DNA of 64,000 nucleotides from Crotophaga sulcirostris. Lineage: Eukaryota > Chordata > Aves > Cuculiformes > Crotophagidae. The stretch is from the NCBI GenBank assembly GCA_013397455.1, contig VYZB01000522.1:372001-436000 (forward strand), read 5' to 3'. A program made the position numbers and the translations under genes. Below the pieces are notes generated by a model. The model was not told where the DNA came from. It searched no databases and saw nothing but the letters and a program-made list of their open reading frames with translations. The number at the start of each line of letters is the position of its first letter. Positions within the stretch are counted from its first letter, which is position 1. Below are positions 1 through 13,384 of the stretch, piece by piece.

Positions 1-3000
1 CTTCTGATCATCTATTGCAGGCAATCAATTGATTCCATCTGCTTGAATTGCTCTGATTTTATTTTGGTCTGCAGCTCCACGTTGCCTTCCCAAAGAAACT
101 GAGGGGATGAAATGCCAGGAAGTTTGGGTGTGAGGTCAGAACGTTTCTGCTCAACCTTTACCCTCACCAGTTAGAGATCGCTATAGTAGCTCATTGTGTT
201 TTATATAGTCAATTAAACTATAAAATACTAGCATAGTTCCATCAAGAAAAATAAATAAATCAATCAGTTGATGGCTACCAATACACATTTCAACAGTCAT
301 TTCAGACTGCAAGGTTCATTATGTCCTTAAACTAATATTTGTGTGCACATGAGCTTTTCAGAGAGCCTAAATCAAATAGGAGTGTCATCTACCCTGTGTC
401 TTTAACTTTTTAAGAATTAGCTTTTGTGATTATGTGACTGAAATATAAAGATAAAATCCATCCCTACAGGTATTTCTTGTGAGTTTTAGCCCACAAGATT
501 GATGGGCATGGGACCAAAAAAAAGTATCAAATAGAATATAGTATTTTGAAGTTGTTTGCTTTGTTGGACATGTCTTTTACCGTGTCTCTCTGACAAGTAA
601 GGTGAAAAAAAAGTACTGAAATTGAAAATCACTTCCGCTCTTCTCCACATCTAATTCTACTCCCTTTCCATTGTACTAGGAATCCCAAAGGACCATATTA
701 CTGGTGATTCCTTATCACCTCATTGACAGCACTGTGGCATTACTGGAGAAAAGAAGCCAAACTCAGCTGTCAGGTTATACCTCTTAGATTTGTGTGCTGG
801 TGAGAGTCAGCATAACAGACCTGTTTGTGATACAATAATTCCTCTCCATTTGGGCCCCATCTGCTAGACTTACCAAATATTTTTTGAGGACTTAGTGCTT
901 GATGTGTTTTAGTCCCCAGGAGCAGGAGCACGTAAGAGCATTGCCAACAGAAGATTTCCATAGAGATCTACTCAAAAAAATAGGATGTTTTTCTCTTCCG
1001 AGGGTGGAAGGAAATAATGACAGGGACAGGCTGGAAGAGTATGGATGTATTTGTAAACTGTGACAATAAAAGTTAACACTGTAGCAGGAACAAATCAAGC
1101 ATTTAAGCAGCAACTCTGGCAAATACACACTCCAGCAATACTGAGCTAGCAGAGTGTGCTTTCATTTGACAATACCCAGTGCCAAACTTGCAGGCTGAGA
1201 ATCCTTTTGTTCCACCTGTCTGTACAAGACCAAAATATAATATTTATTGCTTGTATTGAACTGCTTCTACACCTCTCCCCTATGAAACTTCCAGATCCAC
1301 TTTTGTAAATAACTGATTGTCTAAACTGGCACAACCGAGGTTGAAGGTATGATATTAATATGTATGCTTTAGAGATGGATAAATGAAGTTAACATTTTAA
1401 GGAAAGCTAGCACAAAATAACTGCCACAAACTGCAGCTAAAATAAACCTTATTTTTTTTCTAGGATATCTGAGGTTTGTATCCAGAAATTTTGTCTGGGT
1501 GAGGTCTGAAGATGGTTTCAGGACACCTGGCCTAGCTGCTAATGGTCCAGAAATTCCAGACATATTTCCAGTGACTTGGAACAGCACAACTCTATAGCAC
1601 TTATGTAGCACATCTGAAACTTCTGAAAGCACGCATTGCATTTTTTGTATACATGCTGCACAGATGGCTTGCGTGTTTCTGCTAAACCTGGTGGATTCTG
1701 ACTGCACAGGGCTGAGTGTGCATGCACCGGCCATCTGTGTTGTGCAACAGTGGTACGTCCAACACTTCCCAGGAACACTGGACTCACTACATGTACATGT
1801 GTATAACACAAGGGCATATTTCTGTTAGGAAAATCCTGTACAGAAAGACGTTTTGGGTGTCTAAGGGAGGTAATGAGTATTACTGGAAGACAGAGGCAGA
1901 GGAATAAAGTCCAAGTCTCAGTCCACCACGGCCACCACACCATTTCTAACATAATTGCAGCCTGATTCCCAAGGTCAGCATGGATTTAAGGTTCTTCGCC
2001 CTTACATCAGGCTTTCCCACATCACTCTTGTGCCTCCTGTTCAGCCACCAACTAGTTAAAAGATTGTATTTGTTTATTTGTTTCTTTCTCTTTTTCACCT
2101 GCCATGCTTTGTTTGATCTGCTCCCTCTGGAGTGATTCGTGGGTGTCCCTTCTCATCAGACCTTACAAAGCCTCCTACAGCTTGGCTGAGACTTCACACT
2201 ATTGGCTCAAGGCCCTTCACCTCAAAATACTTGAGCAGACTAAATAGCCATGAGGCAACACACGCTAGGTCAGCATGTCCTGCCACTAATGACAGTGGGT
2301 AGCTATTATATGGAGGGTATTCTTTCTGATGCCCTTGATACATATATGGTAGGAGTCATTTTCACTGCCAGCTTATCTTTCCAGTGTCAGACTTTCAGCT
2401 TTAATAGGCTCATTAATCATCTGTGTCACTCACTTTCCATTCCTTCCCTGAAGCTGCTCAGGGAAAGTTCTGCTGCCGTGTTTTGCCAATACTTTGGTGT
2501 TTTGACAAGGGAATGTAAATTCCACTATGTAGTGGCTGCTGAACCACAGAAAGGTTTAATTGGGTTCAATAAGCATCACAGTCTTTGGATGCTTATGAAG
2601 AGCAATAATTTGTCTCAAGGCTGGACCCATGGGAAAGCAGGTTCTGTTTATCATCTAAACTTCCGCATTCTGAACATGTGGTGTTGGATCAGGCTTCATC
2701 CTGGCCTGTCTGCTTGAGATATTTCACCCTAAGCAACCTTCATGTCCTTTTGAGTTAGCTGCCTGCACTATTTCATCCCAGTTTGACTAGACTCATATAT
2801 GGTAGGGTTTGACTCACTCACGATTGATGTTCTTAAATTTCCACCTTTAATTTTCAATCCTGTCTTCACATTTGACCTAATAAAAATATATTTACTGGTT
2901 CTCAGGTTTTCTTTCACATGTGTATTCAATCATACCTGACCATATTGCTTAATCTTAAGTCCAGTATTACTCACTCACACTGTGGTCAACCCACGTACTA

Positions 3001-6000
3001 ACAGTCTTATGTTAGAGCAGAAATCAAACCAGCAATGTTAGCATTTGCAGTATACCTCAACCAACATTCTTAGGAGATTTTAACAATACCAATACTTTTA
3101 CGCCTTTGTTGAACTTTTTCCATCTCATTTATCTTGTCCTCCATCCTAGTTGTATTCAATTCCACTGTCTGATTTTTTTAGGTCCCTGGTCAGGCCTTGC
3201 AGAATCCACAATTTAGTTACCAATCCCTGGACTGAAGTACAGATTTAAATGTCTCTGTTCACAGGCATATCCTCACAGAGGACACAGGATGACAGAAAAT
3301 GTAGGATATTATCCAAGTCAGAACGAACTTCAGATACCTGGAGAAACCCAAATGATAACCCCCAGCACAGGGAGTTTGTTAAAGGCTTTAGGGAGTTGCC
3401 TTAAGCTATACAGCATCCAGAGCCCAGAAATTGTTCCAAATACCTGTATCTCTTTTCTGCCTGATACTCCTCCTCCCTCCCTAGAGAGCTAATACAAGGA
3501 AGAGCCTTCCCACACACCTCTGTAACTGTAAAACATCAGAACAAAATAAACCTACTGCTTACCTGAGAGAGGCAACTCAGAGCTCTTGCTCTTAGGAGAG
3601 TGCCTGAGCTACCAACTCCAGTTATTCATGGTAGAGACATACTGCCACAAATACGTATCTGACCAGGAAATACTTCAACATGCAGCAGCTTAAGGACTCA
3701 GAAAAGGAATATTTAACTGTTCATCATTTCTTCAGAAGTACAGAAATCCCCACTAGATTTCTAGTTAAGACTAAGCCTCAGCTGAACAGGCAAAGAGAAC
3801 CAGACAAGCCGTGCTCCATCCAAGTAACTCTGAGATCCTTGTACCAAAGAAAGATCTAGATCTTGCAAGTTCCAGGTGTAAGTTGCCATTGCAGTAAGAT
3901 CAGCAGAAAAAAACCCCATAGCTTAGCTAATTGATCTGTTCTAACTAGACATGTAGTTATTAAGCTTTTGGGAAACCATATCAAATCTCGACTTGGTCTT
4001 GACAGAAGAGCTGGCCTCTCTGCTATATGAGCTCAATCATCTTCCACGGGATTTTTAATTCAAGTCATTTGGTTCTGTCAAAACCATTCCAAACTAACCA
4101 CATTTTAAGTGTGTTTGAAGTTTCTGCTGAATCTGATGAATTTTTGAAAATTTAAGAACTGCCTTGCTGTCTGTACATGCATTCACGTAAGTTACCAGCC
4201 ATGTAAAACTGAATGCCAAACACCTCTAAGCAGTGAATGCTTCAGTTCAGCCATAAACATACATTGTCAAAGGTCATTAACTTTCCTATTGTAATAGATT
4301 AGCTAGTTCTTCCTATACTCTGTGAGTTAACATCTTCTTCATCTATGCTGGACAGAGAAGTCCTCATAGGAAGATCTAGGGAACTACTGATGGAATGAGG
4401 TGGCCCACAGCCACTCCAGTCTTTAGTCCAAGGTTTCCATACTTCATATAAGATAAAGTGCTTCACCACCTCAAGGTGGAAGAGCTGTGGACTACTATTT
4501 CTTAAGGTTCTTCAGTTTTCAAACACATAACAATACGCTTCCTGTTCATCTTTCTTTTCATGCCTCTTGACAAGTTTAAGAACTATCACTTTTTCCCAAA
4601 AGTTGAAAGCTAAGTGACTTTGTTCAGAGCCCAGCAGACATCGCCCTGTGGATAAGGGCTTGCTGAGGAAATATATGAGAACAGAGGCTCAGGGATAAGC
4701 AAGATCAATGAACAACCTTGATAAACTTAGAGAGATCTGTTAATAGAGTACATGCACAAGAGACCATATTGATAATGGGTATTTGTAATAACCACAAGTT
4801 ACAATGGCCTTGGTTTCACACACAAGAAAGTAAATATAAAGGAAAAGCTAATTTAAAAAAGAAAAACAGCTTAATTAAAAGCAAACCTGTCAGATCCAGT
4901 TTCCAGTCATCAAACCATAGTCTTTTCCCAAACCACTAATTCAAAAATTCCTTGGGGAAGGCTGGGGGTTAATGTATTCAAGATAAACTCCCTCTTCTGC
5001 TGCCTTCCACTGTGTGCAGACAGAACTGGGATTCTCAAGAAGTACAGTTCACAGAACAAATTTTTCACTAGCACGAGAAGTTAGAGGCCCTAGAAAAAGA
5101 GACAGTGCCTATTCAGTGGGCAGTCAAGAAAGAAAGTAGGTTGGCGAAATAAAACCCAGATTGGGTCAGGATTTGTATGACCGTAAACCAATTGGCCAAA
5201 GAGCAGCAGGAAGGACAACATGAATATCTAGTAGTTCTGGTAAGTATTCTTCTGATTCATTTTTTAATTCAAACTCACTCTTTTACAGTTGCAGAAACTA
5301 TTTTGTTTGACTGAGCCTGACACAGCCTGTGTGGTTATTGATGTGTGTTTTCATCAAATGTGTATCTTAATATGTGCTGTGATTGAAGGGACTGAGAAAG
5401 TATCACTAATATTTTCACAAAATCTTAAGTAGGAGGGATGTGAGCTTCCTCTAAATGACTCCTGATCCATTCCATGTATTACAAGATATTTACAGTAGCC
5501 AGTAAATACCGGCCTTGGTGGGAATTGGCCAGTTTTTGATCCTGTACACCAGAAGATCCCTTTTTTATATAAAATATCTTCAGTGAGGGGCAGTAAGTCT
5601 GTGCAACATGGAATAATTCACCTTTTTTAATTACATCAAAAGCACAAAGTTAAATTGAAATGAAAACTGGTGTCTTAACTTTGTCAGGAGGAACTTAAAA
5701 GACCCAGCAGATGCCAATGTCAGGGATATGTCCAGTATATCAAAATCAATCCTTAGAGTAGTGGGAACTTGTTTTAGAACACACCCCTCCTTTCTTTTAC
5801 TGTAATTTTAATTTCACATTAATTGGTTAGTGAGTTTCCTCCAGTTCTGAAATTGAAAATGGCCATTACTGTTAAAGGCAGGATTTTTATTTTTAAAAGT
5901 GGTATTCTTTCAAGTGCCCATTCCTGCTAGGTTCCTTCCCTGACAAACAGAGCTGTGCCGCTAATCAGATAATCTTTGGGAATAACTGGAGCAATGTGTC

Positions 6001-9000
6001 TGCCATGAGAGGAAATAAAACAACGAGCTGCAATTGGATTATATATTCTTCTCATTATCCAATTCGAATGCCTGATGAACGCTGTGTGCAATGAAAGGAA
6101 TGTCAATGTTGCATATAAAGCAAAAATCAAAGTGTCTGCAACTCCAAAAATGCTAGATTGTGCCTGTAGGCACAGCCCCAAGGCAAAGGCTGTGCAGGAA
6201 GCTGCCCCACTCCTCAAGAAGCCGAGGGAGACATTGCCTCTCTAAGCCACGCTCCTCTCAGGCCTGCACTGCTCCTCTCCTGCTCCAGGGAAGGAAATAA
6301 ATGATTGCAGCTGACATCCCTCTTCATGCCTGGCCAGCTACCCCGATCATTAGTAAGCAGTGGTGTGGAGCCAATTCTATGCCCGTTCTCTGCCAATGTC
6401 TTCACAGGGGGAAGTATCTGGAAAGCGGAGTCTGAATGTTACACTACTGCTGAATCCAAGATCAGGCAGGCATTAGCCAGTGGAGGAGAAACTCTGCTTC
6501 ACTGAATAAAGGAGTAATATCTAGAGTCACTGATAGTAGAGGGCATGTCATTGCCATCTGAGTTGCCATTTATATCCCGTTAAGAGTTACATATCTTGGT
6601 GAAGCGACAATAGCACGATACCGCTGCTGCCTAGGATGACTGGGAGAATATTATAATTTATCTACAGACATGATCATCTTCGTACCAATGTGGGTAATCC
6701 AGACATCTGAGGAGGATTTTATTCAATCTGCCCTCCCTTAGGGTGCAGATGGGAGCTTGAATCTGGCTGTACTTGACAGAGAGATAGCGTTACAACACTC
6801 TTGTCATTGAGAAGATTCTTGATGAGTATTTACCATGACAGAAAAGCACTCCTGAGAGAAGGACAAATTCTGTTCTCACCTTAGGAGTAATTTATTTGTA
6901 AAGGCTGTTTTTGCAAAGCTCTTTTTGCAAAACTCAACTTCTTTTCTACTTCAACAAGAAAAAAAATCAGAAAACCTCAGCAATGATTGGGGGCAAGGAA
7001 TAAAACCTCTTTGGTCTGCTCTGTTAATTCAACATGCAGAAAGACACATGTGCCATAAAGAAAGGCTCTGCTACAGCAGCATGTAACTTTTAGCTCTATT
7101 TCTATCTTGCTGAGTATATTGACACACACAGAAATAAATGGCTGTTTTCTTCCTTGGTTCTGCAGGTCTGTGCTGAAGATTCAGCAGTGTCTTGTCCTGA
7201 AACCAGAAGTAATGCACACAAACTTCCAACTTTGGTACCTCTTCAGCCATGACAGACACTGATCTCCAATACATAAAAGCTCACACAACGTTATGCCCTC
7301 AGTACATTTTAGAACTCACTGAGCCTTTTCTTTAATATCAGAAAACACAAGGTGAAAGACTAATAATGTATGTAAAGAAAACCAAATGCAAGAAATGTTA
7401 GGACATAATAATTAGGTAACATTAACTGGCCTTACAACAGCCCCTGAGGCTCTTGTACATGGTGCACAAGTTCACTAGCTCAAATGAAAAATGTCACCAA
7501 GTTATCTAACAGCTCCCTCTCCTTCAGAAGAAATCAGGAAAGTGACCTCTCATTATGAGCAAGAAAAAAACCAGACATTTCCTTATAAAGGCAGGAGTTT
7601 TCCATTGTTAAGACAGTATGAGAATTTGGGATGATCAGTAGCTCTTACTGGCACACATTTGTAACACTGATGGCTACACGCCCTCATCAGTTTACCTGTT
7701 ACTAATTGTTATTGGTTGTCCTTTCATGAAACAGTAAATGTATGTATTTTCTTTAACTCCCTGTCTCTAACCCTTGAAGTGGAAGAACTGCTAGGCTTTC
7801 TGGGCTCGTGAGAGTATAGCCCGTGCTACTGCCTCACCTGGAAGTCAGCTGCAATGGATCTCTGTTTATAGAACACTGCAATTCTGCTCTACCTTGTTTA
7901 CCATTTTCTGATAGTCAGCAGAAAAAGGCAGCCAGCCTGAAAATACTTCTTTGTTCTTTGTCTGTAGAATAGTGCCATCAAATCTTTTATATTCTTCTCA
8001 ATATGCAGATCAATACACAGATAGTGCTGTCCTCTCTGTTTTGGGTTGGATTTTAAGCCAAGATAAAGAGCTTAAACTCTGTTACCAGGTGACTACAAAA
8101 CTCTACAGAAACACGCAAGAAGACACGCAGAGAATTGCGTACTTGGAGTAATAAGGGAACTTATTCAATAAGAATATATCTCTTACAGCATTCACTTCTT
8201 GCTAAGACATGCAGTATTTTTTTGCTGCAGTTCTTTCCCTCAAAGGCTCACTAAATGACGTCTCAGGCACAAACCTTTCTGCTCTGCACTTACATCACTG
8301 CAGTCGATGGTGTTGGACTTGTCTCAAATTTTTGGATAGATTAAATATTTGATAACTTCCGTTAATAATAAAAAAATCTGTTCTGGATTAGAGTTTTGTG
8401 CAGGCATTTTCAAGGAAAAGTTCCTCCACAGGACGAAAGAAGAAGAAATACCACATCTCTGTCCTGGTCACAGTTATAATCCTGAGGTATTTATCAAGTG
8501 GAATAAGCAAATAAACCTTCAAAATTTGCAGAGATTTTACATAGAAAAATATCCATATGTAAGAAGTGTTCTCTTTATGAGGCCCAAGAGACTTCCTGTT
8601 ATAGGTAAGCATTCTCTAAGAAAACTGCTGGCTAGTTTACACAGATGCACAGAGCAGCACAGAAAAAAGAAGAGAATTGTTTTATGGACCCAAACCAGAG
8701 ATGCTGAAACCATGCCAAGAAAGGAAGGGGCAGCCCCGTCCAGCAGGCTAAGCAAGTGATGCTATAGATTCATAAGCAAGTAACTAAGCCACCCACGCTG
8801 CCTGCACAGTCTGCCAAGAAGACAGATGGTGCTACTTGTGAAATATCTTCAGATGTTCCTCATAGTTTACAGCATACATTTTATGGTAGAAATAAATGAA
8901 AAAGTAGTCTTTTATTCCTTACATTTTACTGGCTACAAATGTTGGGTTATGTCCTTTTAAATCAGCCTACAGGAAGATCTGCACTTAAATAAACCCTTTA

Positions 9001-9688
9001 AATAATCGGTAGATTTTAACTTGCCTGTGGAGACCTGATCTCCATACTTGCAATCTAATCTCAAAGTCTCAATCCACATTTATTTTAGTTAATCATTTTT
9101 TTGTAGGCAAATGCCCAATTAAGAGTTCTCCACACCTTTTGGGCCTGCTTAGGCTCAAATTTCCTGTGCTAAATAAACATACCTAAAACAAACCAAAAGA
9201 AAAAAAAAGCAGTGGGGACTGGCCTGCTTTTGTGGTGTTTGACATTCTGCCTTCAAAAGGTGGTATTCTGGCATTAATGTTCTAGATTTCACTGAAACAG
9301 CTACCTGTGCTTTCATTCACAATTCTGGGATGATAGTAAACAGTGTGCTGAGGTCTGCAGATCACTTTGACCTTGGAAGGTTTAGAATATCATCTCAACT
9401 TTAATGAACTAAGTCTCTCTACTTCAAATTTCTTATGCTGTACCCTTTTATTTAAAATAATTTAGTTTAAATATCAGGTCACTGGCATTCATGTGATTAA
9501 TCTTTGTAAGCACAAGAGAAAATAAGTGACTTTTATATCTTCTGGGGGGTTTTCAAGCAAATATAAGACCTATCAAGTGTACAATACAAAAGAGGATTTT
9601 ACACATGCTCTCAGCTTCAAGAGAAGTGCTTACTTTTCATGGGAGACGATCACTGGGAACATAATGGAATGCTACCACAAAACAAGTA
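1..9688. other. Unique AT-rich noncoding DNA, no gene recognised
   Basis: I see no repeat family, RNA gene or credible exon here. The longest open frames are 146 codons on - (1369-1809), 137 codons on - (1539-1952), 155 codons on + (2250-2717) and 136 codons on + (8349-8759). They have no recognisable domain, signal peptide or repeat pattern, overlap each other in different frames, and are biased toward residues expected from translated noncoding DNA (Cys, Ser, Leu, His). The stretch at about 5931-6190 stands out in word content and is listed separately. Confidence 0.6.
5931..6190. promoter_or_regulatory. Candidate conserved noncoding element
   Basis: This stretch has even base composition with no simple-sequence or transposon signature. 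It contains several words of the kind seen in developmental enhancers: GCTAATCAGATAAT near 5957 and GCAATTGGATTATATATT near 6030. A 96-codon open frame crosses it on - (5927-6217), but it has no recognised domain and is probably incidental. The regulatory call is inference from composition only; nothing in the single sequence proves conservation. Confidence 0.2.
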
Positions 9689-9694
9689 CCAAAA
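9689..9694. repeat. Target-site duplication, left copy
   Basis: CCAAAA directly precedes the TG start of the LTR at 9695. The right partner, 10059-10064, reads CCAATA, so five of six bases match. A 6-bp duplication is the usual footprint of class II (ERVK/alpharetrovirus-like) integration. Confidence 0.75.
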
Positions 9695-10058
9695 TGTAGA
9701 AGGGTTTCTGTGAGAAGGATGTTTGCCCTTGAACCAGCCAGGCTTGGAGGAATTTCAGGCATGCGGTGGAGGTTTGAGAAGAGAAAGAAAAGTGATAAGG
9801 CGGCAGCAGAGAGGGAAGCAGGTGACCGAGGAAGCGGCGGGGAAAAGCGACGGGATGAACTACGGATGAAAGATCATAATTGTTCGCGTGGACAAATCGT
9901 GAGGGGATGGAGAATGGAATCACCTGTGGCTTGCAGGTTGTGTGGACACATGTACTCTCGGAAAAACGCTAGATAATGTAGCCTGGAAATAGAATAAAGG
10001 AGCATTGACCGTGCCCCTATGAGGATCGATCCTTGACTCTGGGACTCTTCTTACTATA
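9695..10058 (+). mobile_element. Solo LTR, class II (ERVK-like) avian endogenous retrovirus, copy 1
   Basis: The element starts with TGTAGAAGGG and ends with CTTCTTACTATA, where copy 2 keeps the expected terminal CA. It is 364 bp long, exactly the length of the copy at 43069-43432, which aligns on the opposite strand without gaps and with roughly 30 mismatches by eye (about 8%). A polyadenylation signal AATAAA lies at 9993-9998. The short stretch after it (R-U5) contains GAGGATCGATCCTTGACT and GGGACTC words like those of avian retroviral LTRs. The upstream two thirds (U3) is purine-rich. A 6-bp target duplication (one mismatch) flanks it. No gag, pol, env, primer-binding site or second LTR in the same orientation is adjacent, so this is a solo LTR left by recombination. 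The strand follows from the poly(A) signal. The exact family name is not known to me. Confidence 0.85.
9710..9976 (+). other. 88-codon open frame inside the LTR U3 region
   Basis: An ATG-to-stop frame covers most of the LTR ahead of the poly(A) signal. The product would be very basic and charged (Arg, Lys, Glu-rich in the middle) and ends with a Cys-x2-Cys pair followed by KNAR. The same frame is open in the inverted copy (43151-43453, -). However, about 16 of 88 residues differ between the copies for roughly 30 base changes, which is not what protein-level constraint would give. In copy 2 the ATG that opens the longest frame lies outside the LTR. I regard it as probably incidental to the purine-rich U3, not a demonstrated gene. 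Confidence 0.25.
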
Positions 10059-10064
10059 CCAATA
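10059..10064. repeat. Target-site duplication, right copy
   Basis: CCAATA follows the LTR end at 10058 and matches 9689-9694 (CCAAAA) at five of six positions. Together they date the element as a genuine integration rather than a segmental copy. Confidence 0.75.
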
Positions 10065-11474
10065 GGAAAGGTGAAATAACGTTTACCTCCTGCCTCCTAG
10101 CCCTGATGCAAGCCATCTCCATGCTTTCTCTCCAAAGAGATGTAGCCACTGAACACAGATTCAGGATGTGACGGCTGCCAGGTCAGAAGCCGAGGTACCA
10201 ATCCAATGAGAAATGTAATGTGACCCACAGCTCAATTACAGAATGGCTGACTCCGCTGGCGAAATCCTTCAGACTCCATTACCAGAACACAGGAAGGGCT
10301 GTGCTGCAGCTCTCACAGAAAATACTGCCTTTTGTAGGTGATGTGAAGGACTGGTCGGAGCTGACAATACGCCAGTATGGAAACAAAATACTTTTAAAAT
10401 TGTTTTTCCTGTTTTCTTTCACACTTTTTCACATTACGAGTCTCTTCCCATCCCTCCTTTTGTCAGCACCAAGTTCAAGTTTTTAGCAGCATTCTGTAGA
10501 GAAAAAAGGGCATGTGGCCCATCACTTCACTTCATCCTAGCATTATCATTACATACAAGGTATTTTGTTTTGGAAACTCATGCACAGCCATGACAACCGC
10601 ACTCATTTTTCCACGAAGGATGAGGTATATAGGTAGCTACTGTTTTTCACCCTGTGTTTAGTGTTGCTTTTTAATCTCATAATCGCTGGCAAACAGTTTG
10701 CAAAGCTTTATATCAGCAGGCTTGGATGAAATATTTCCCTATTGAGAAGGATACTGTTCTTTTGGGGCTTTTTGTTGTGGTTAGTTTTAAGATCAGTTCA
10801 AGATCTCTTACATCCCCCATACCAAACAGTTATAGATGTATTTAAGATCTGAAATCTTAGCTTGGTCAGCTTTTAAGCCATTCAAAGAACACAATTTTCT
10901 CCGATTTTCCCATTTAGGGGATGTTGGGGGTTTATTAAACAGTACATTTTTTTAAAATGGCATTTTAATTTGAAAATGAGTAGTACCATGAATATTCTTA
11001 TATTCCCATGACATGAAAGGAGCTGTGTGACACAATCTGCTTTTGTATTTTCATCCCACCAGAACCACAGAAGCCCCTCCCTCAGAGCTACCATCCATTT
11101 CCCCGTGCAGCACAGCAGCATCCTTGCCTTCCTCTCCAGACTCTTTTTAGTACCACTTCTTCCAAGCAATCATAGTTCAAAATAAGAATAAAACAAATAA
11201 ACAAACAAAAGAATTAAGAACACAGTCATCCAGCAAATCATTTTAAAGGACTGGTCCCCAGGCCTGTTTTCTATTTAATGGATATTTAGCCTGCCTCCCC
11301 AGAGCTCAGCCATATGACGGGAGCTCCCATAACCATCCAGCTGTTGCCAGTCCCTAGCTACCATGAAGATGTTTTTCTTTGTCCTCTTTTCAGCAGGCAG
11401 CTGAGCTAAACCCTCGCTAGACCTGATGCCTGTAGCAAGCCAGGGTTCATCGGCCCTTACTAACTTGCTCTGAG

Positions 11475-11690
11475 CTGATATGGCATTTGTGGGACCCCAT
11501 CTCCACCAGCATTTATCTATCTCACCACCAAAAAGCCTGTGCAAGTTTCCCCTATTTAATGAAAGCCTTGATAGCAATCTCTTCACAGTGCTTGCACCCA
11601 CCCAGCCACAATCAGCCAGCTATAAAAGTGCTAATCAGATGTTACAAATAAGGCTCATTAGAATATTGGGTGCTGGTTATATCTACTTCA
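11475..11690. promoter_or_regulatory. Candidate conserved noncoding element
   Basis: High-complexity stretch with several AT-core words in otherwise mixed sequence, among them TATTTAATGAAAGCC near 11553, GTGCTAATCAGATG near 11628 and GGCTCATTAGAAT near 11652. It has no repeat signature. The call rests on composition and is a guess pending alignment to other birds and mammals. Confidence 0.18.
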
Positions 11691-13384
11691 AAGGAGGGAA
11701 AATTGCTGGAGATTCAGGATTCATATTGAGTCCCTGCTTAATAATTTATCTTCAGACAGGTATTAGGAAGCACTTACTCTGCCAGGATGTAAATCCATTG
11801 TCCTGAGCATTGGTGGGCATCCACTACGCTGTTTCACTTTCCATAAGAGAAAATACTCCAACTGCAAAGCAGATTTAGACACATTTCAATTTACTTGCAC
11901 TCTCTCCCCTCCCACTGCAATTCAGTGAGATCTATCTTATACATCCTTACATATCTTCTCTTCTAAATACCACATGGAACTGTGTCCACCAGTCTGCATA
12001 TGATCCTCCTTTGTTTGCCATGTGCTTCAGTCCAAACTAGCCTCAAGTAATCCCCTACTCTCTAGGTGCGATGATTAGGGCTGCATGAGCCCTGCCAATC
12101 AGTGTAATGCAAAGGCAGCATCGCTGTCTCGCTAGGCAAGGTCACTATGGACATGCAGAGACTGGCACAATTTGCCTCTGTGAATTCTTCAATATGTTAA
12201 CTTCTAAAACATTCCAGCTAATTAATTCAGACATAATAGCTTGGAAAAATCAAGCATTTCTTATTGCAAAAGAGTGGCTCCATGGAGCTTTTGGCAAATC
12301 AAAATAGTGTTATATCTTTAAATGCTGCTGGAAAGTACGGATTGGCAGCCTGGATATGAAAAACCTCACTTCACCTACTGAAAGGGGTATAACAGGTTCC
12401 CCAGTACCTGACTCATACCAGTGCAATCCTAAAGGGACACCGAGTCATTTTTCAAGGCAGGAACAAATCAGCTGCAACCTGCTTAAGTCTATTATCTATC
12501 TACCCATTTTCAAGCCATCTCAGAACTGTGCTGACTTTTGTTCTCTATTGCCATGGCCATTAATTCATTTCTTACTCGTGTTGCCCCTCCCATTTGAGGT
12601 GCATTGTCCTACCTACTTAGAAAAATTATTGGCTAATTAGCAGCCAAATGACAATGTTGATTTCAGAAAATGCCTGTGCAAAAACCAACGAGCAGCCTCA
12701 GGAACCCAGTATTCCCTTGATGCTATGATTCTCCTCAACCTTTTCTGATAACACCCACCTGTTGCCTCTGATTTATTGAGAGGGATCAGTAACACCACCT
12801 ATGTTCAACGCAGCTCCTGCAATGCAAGATGCAGGACGCTACTGTCGGTAGTAATCACTCTGGTGTTAGGTCAGTTGAGCTGAAATCAAAATAATACATT
12901 CAGAAAAAGAAAACTGACTATTAAAGGTAACCCATCCTAAGGACTGCATTCTCAGGTCTGCAATGCCTTTGTTACACCCTTGGAACAAGCGGCATGCAGA
13001 AGGGAAAGTGAGCCTGCTTTGCAGAGCAGCAAAAAGCACACAGAAACTTGGTAAAGAAATGAGGCTTGTTAGAGCTTTTAAGAAGTAAAAAATACTCCAG
13101 ACATCCTTAAAGGCCAAACACTGTTTCCATGAAGAATCTGAGTTAATTTTCACATAAAACAGCTCCAAACATTTAAGAGTAGGGAAAGAATATCTGCTTC
13201 AGCAGATACATACTTATAGTAGATTAATTCTCTCTGTCTCGGAGATAAAACTTTTTATTTTGCCCAAGCCTTGTAACGCATGGTGATGAAAATAATTTTA
13301 CCTTTCAATTTTAGTCACAGAGTATTAGAACTGTGTCTGGCAATAATTTTGAAACATAATGTCTTTTTTTTCAGGCTTTTAGTA

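Noticed and set aside
1369..1952. Overlapping 146- and 137-codon frames on -
   Set aside because: Two different frames over the same DNA with Cys/His/Ser-rich noise composition. Neither resembles a known protein.
2250..2717. 155-codon open frame on +
   Set aside because: No recognisable domain, no homology I know, no supporting splice context. Length is within chance for 64 kb.
8349..8759. 136-codon open frame on + with two antisense frames
   Set aside because: The antisense frames and the lack of any domain point to chance openness.
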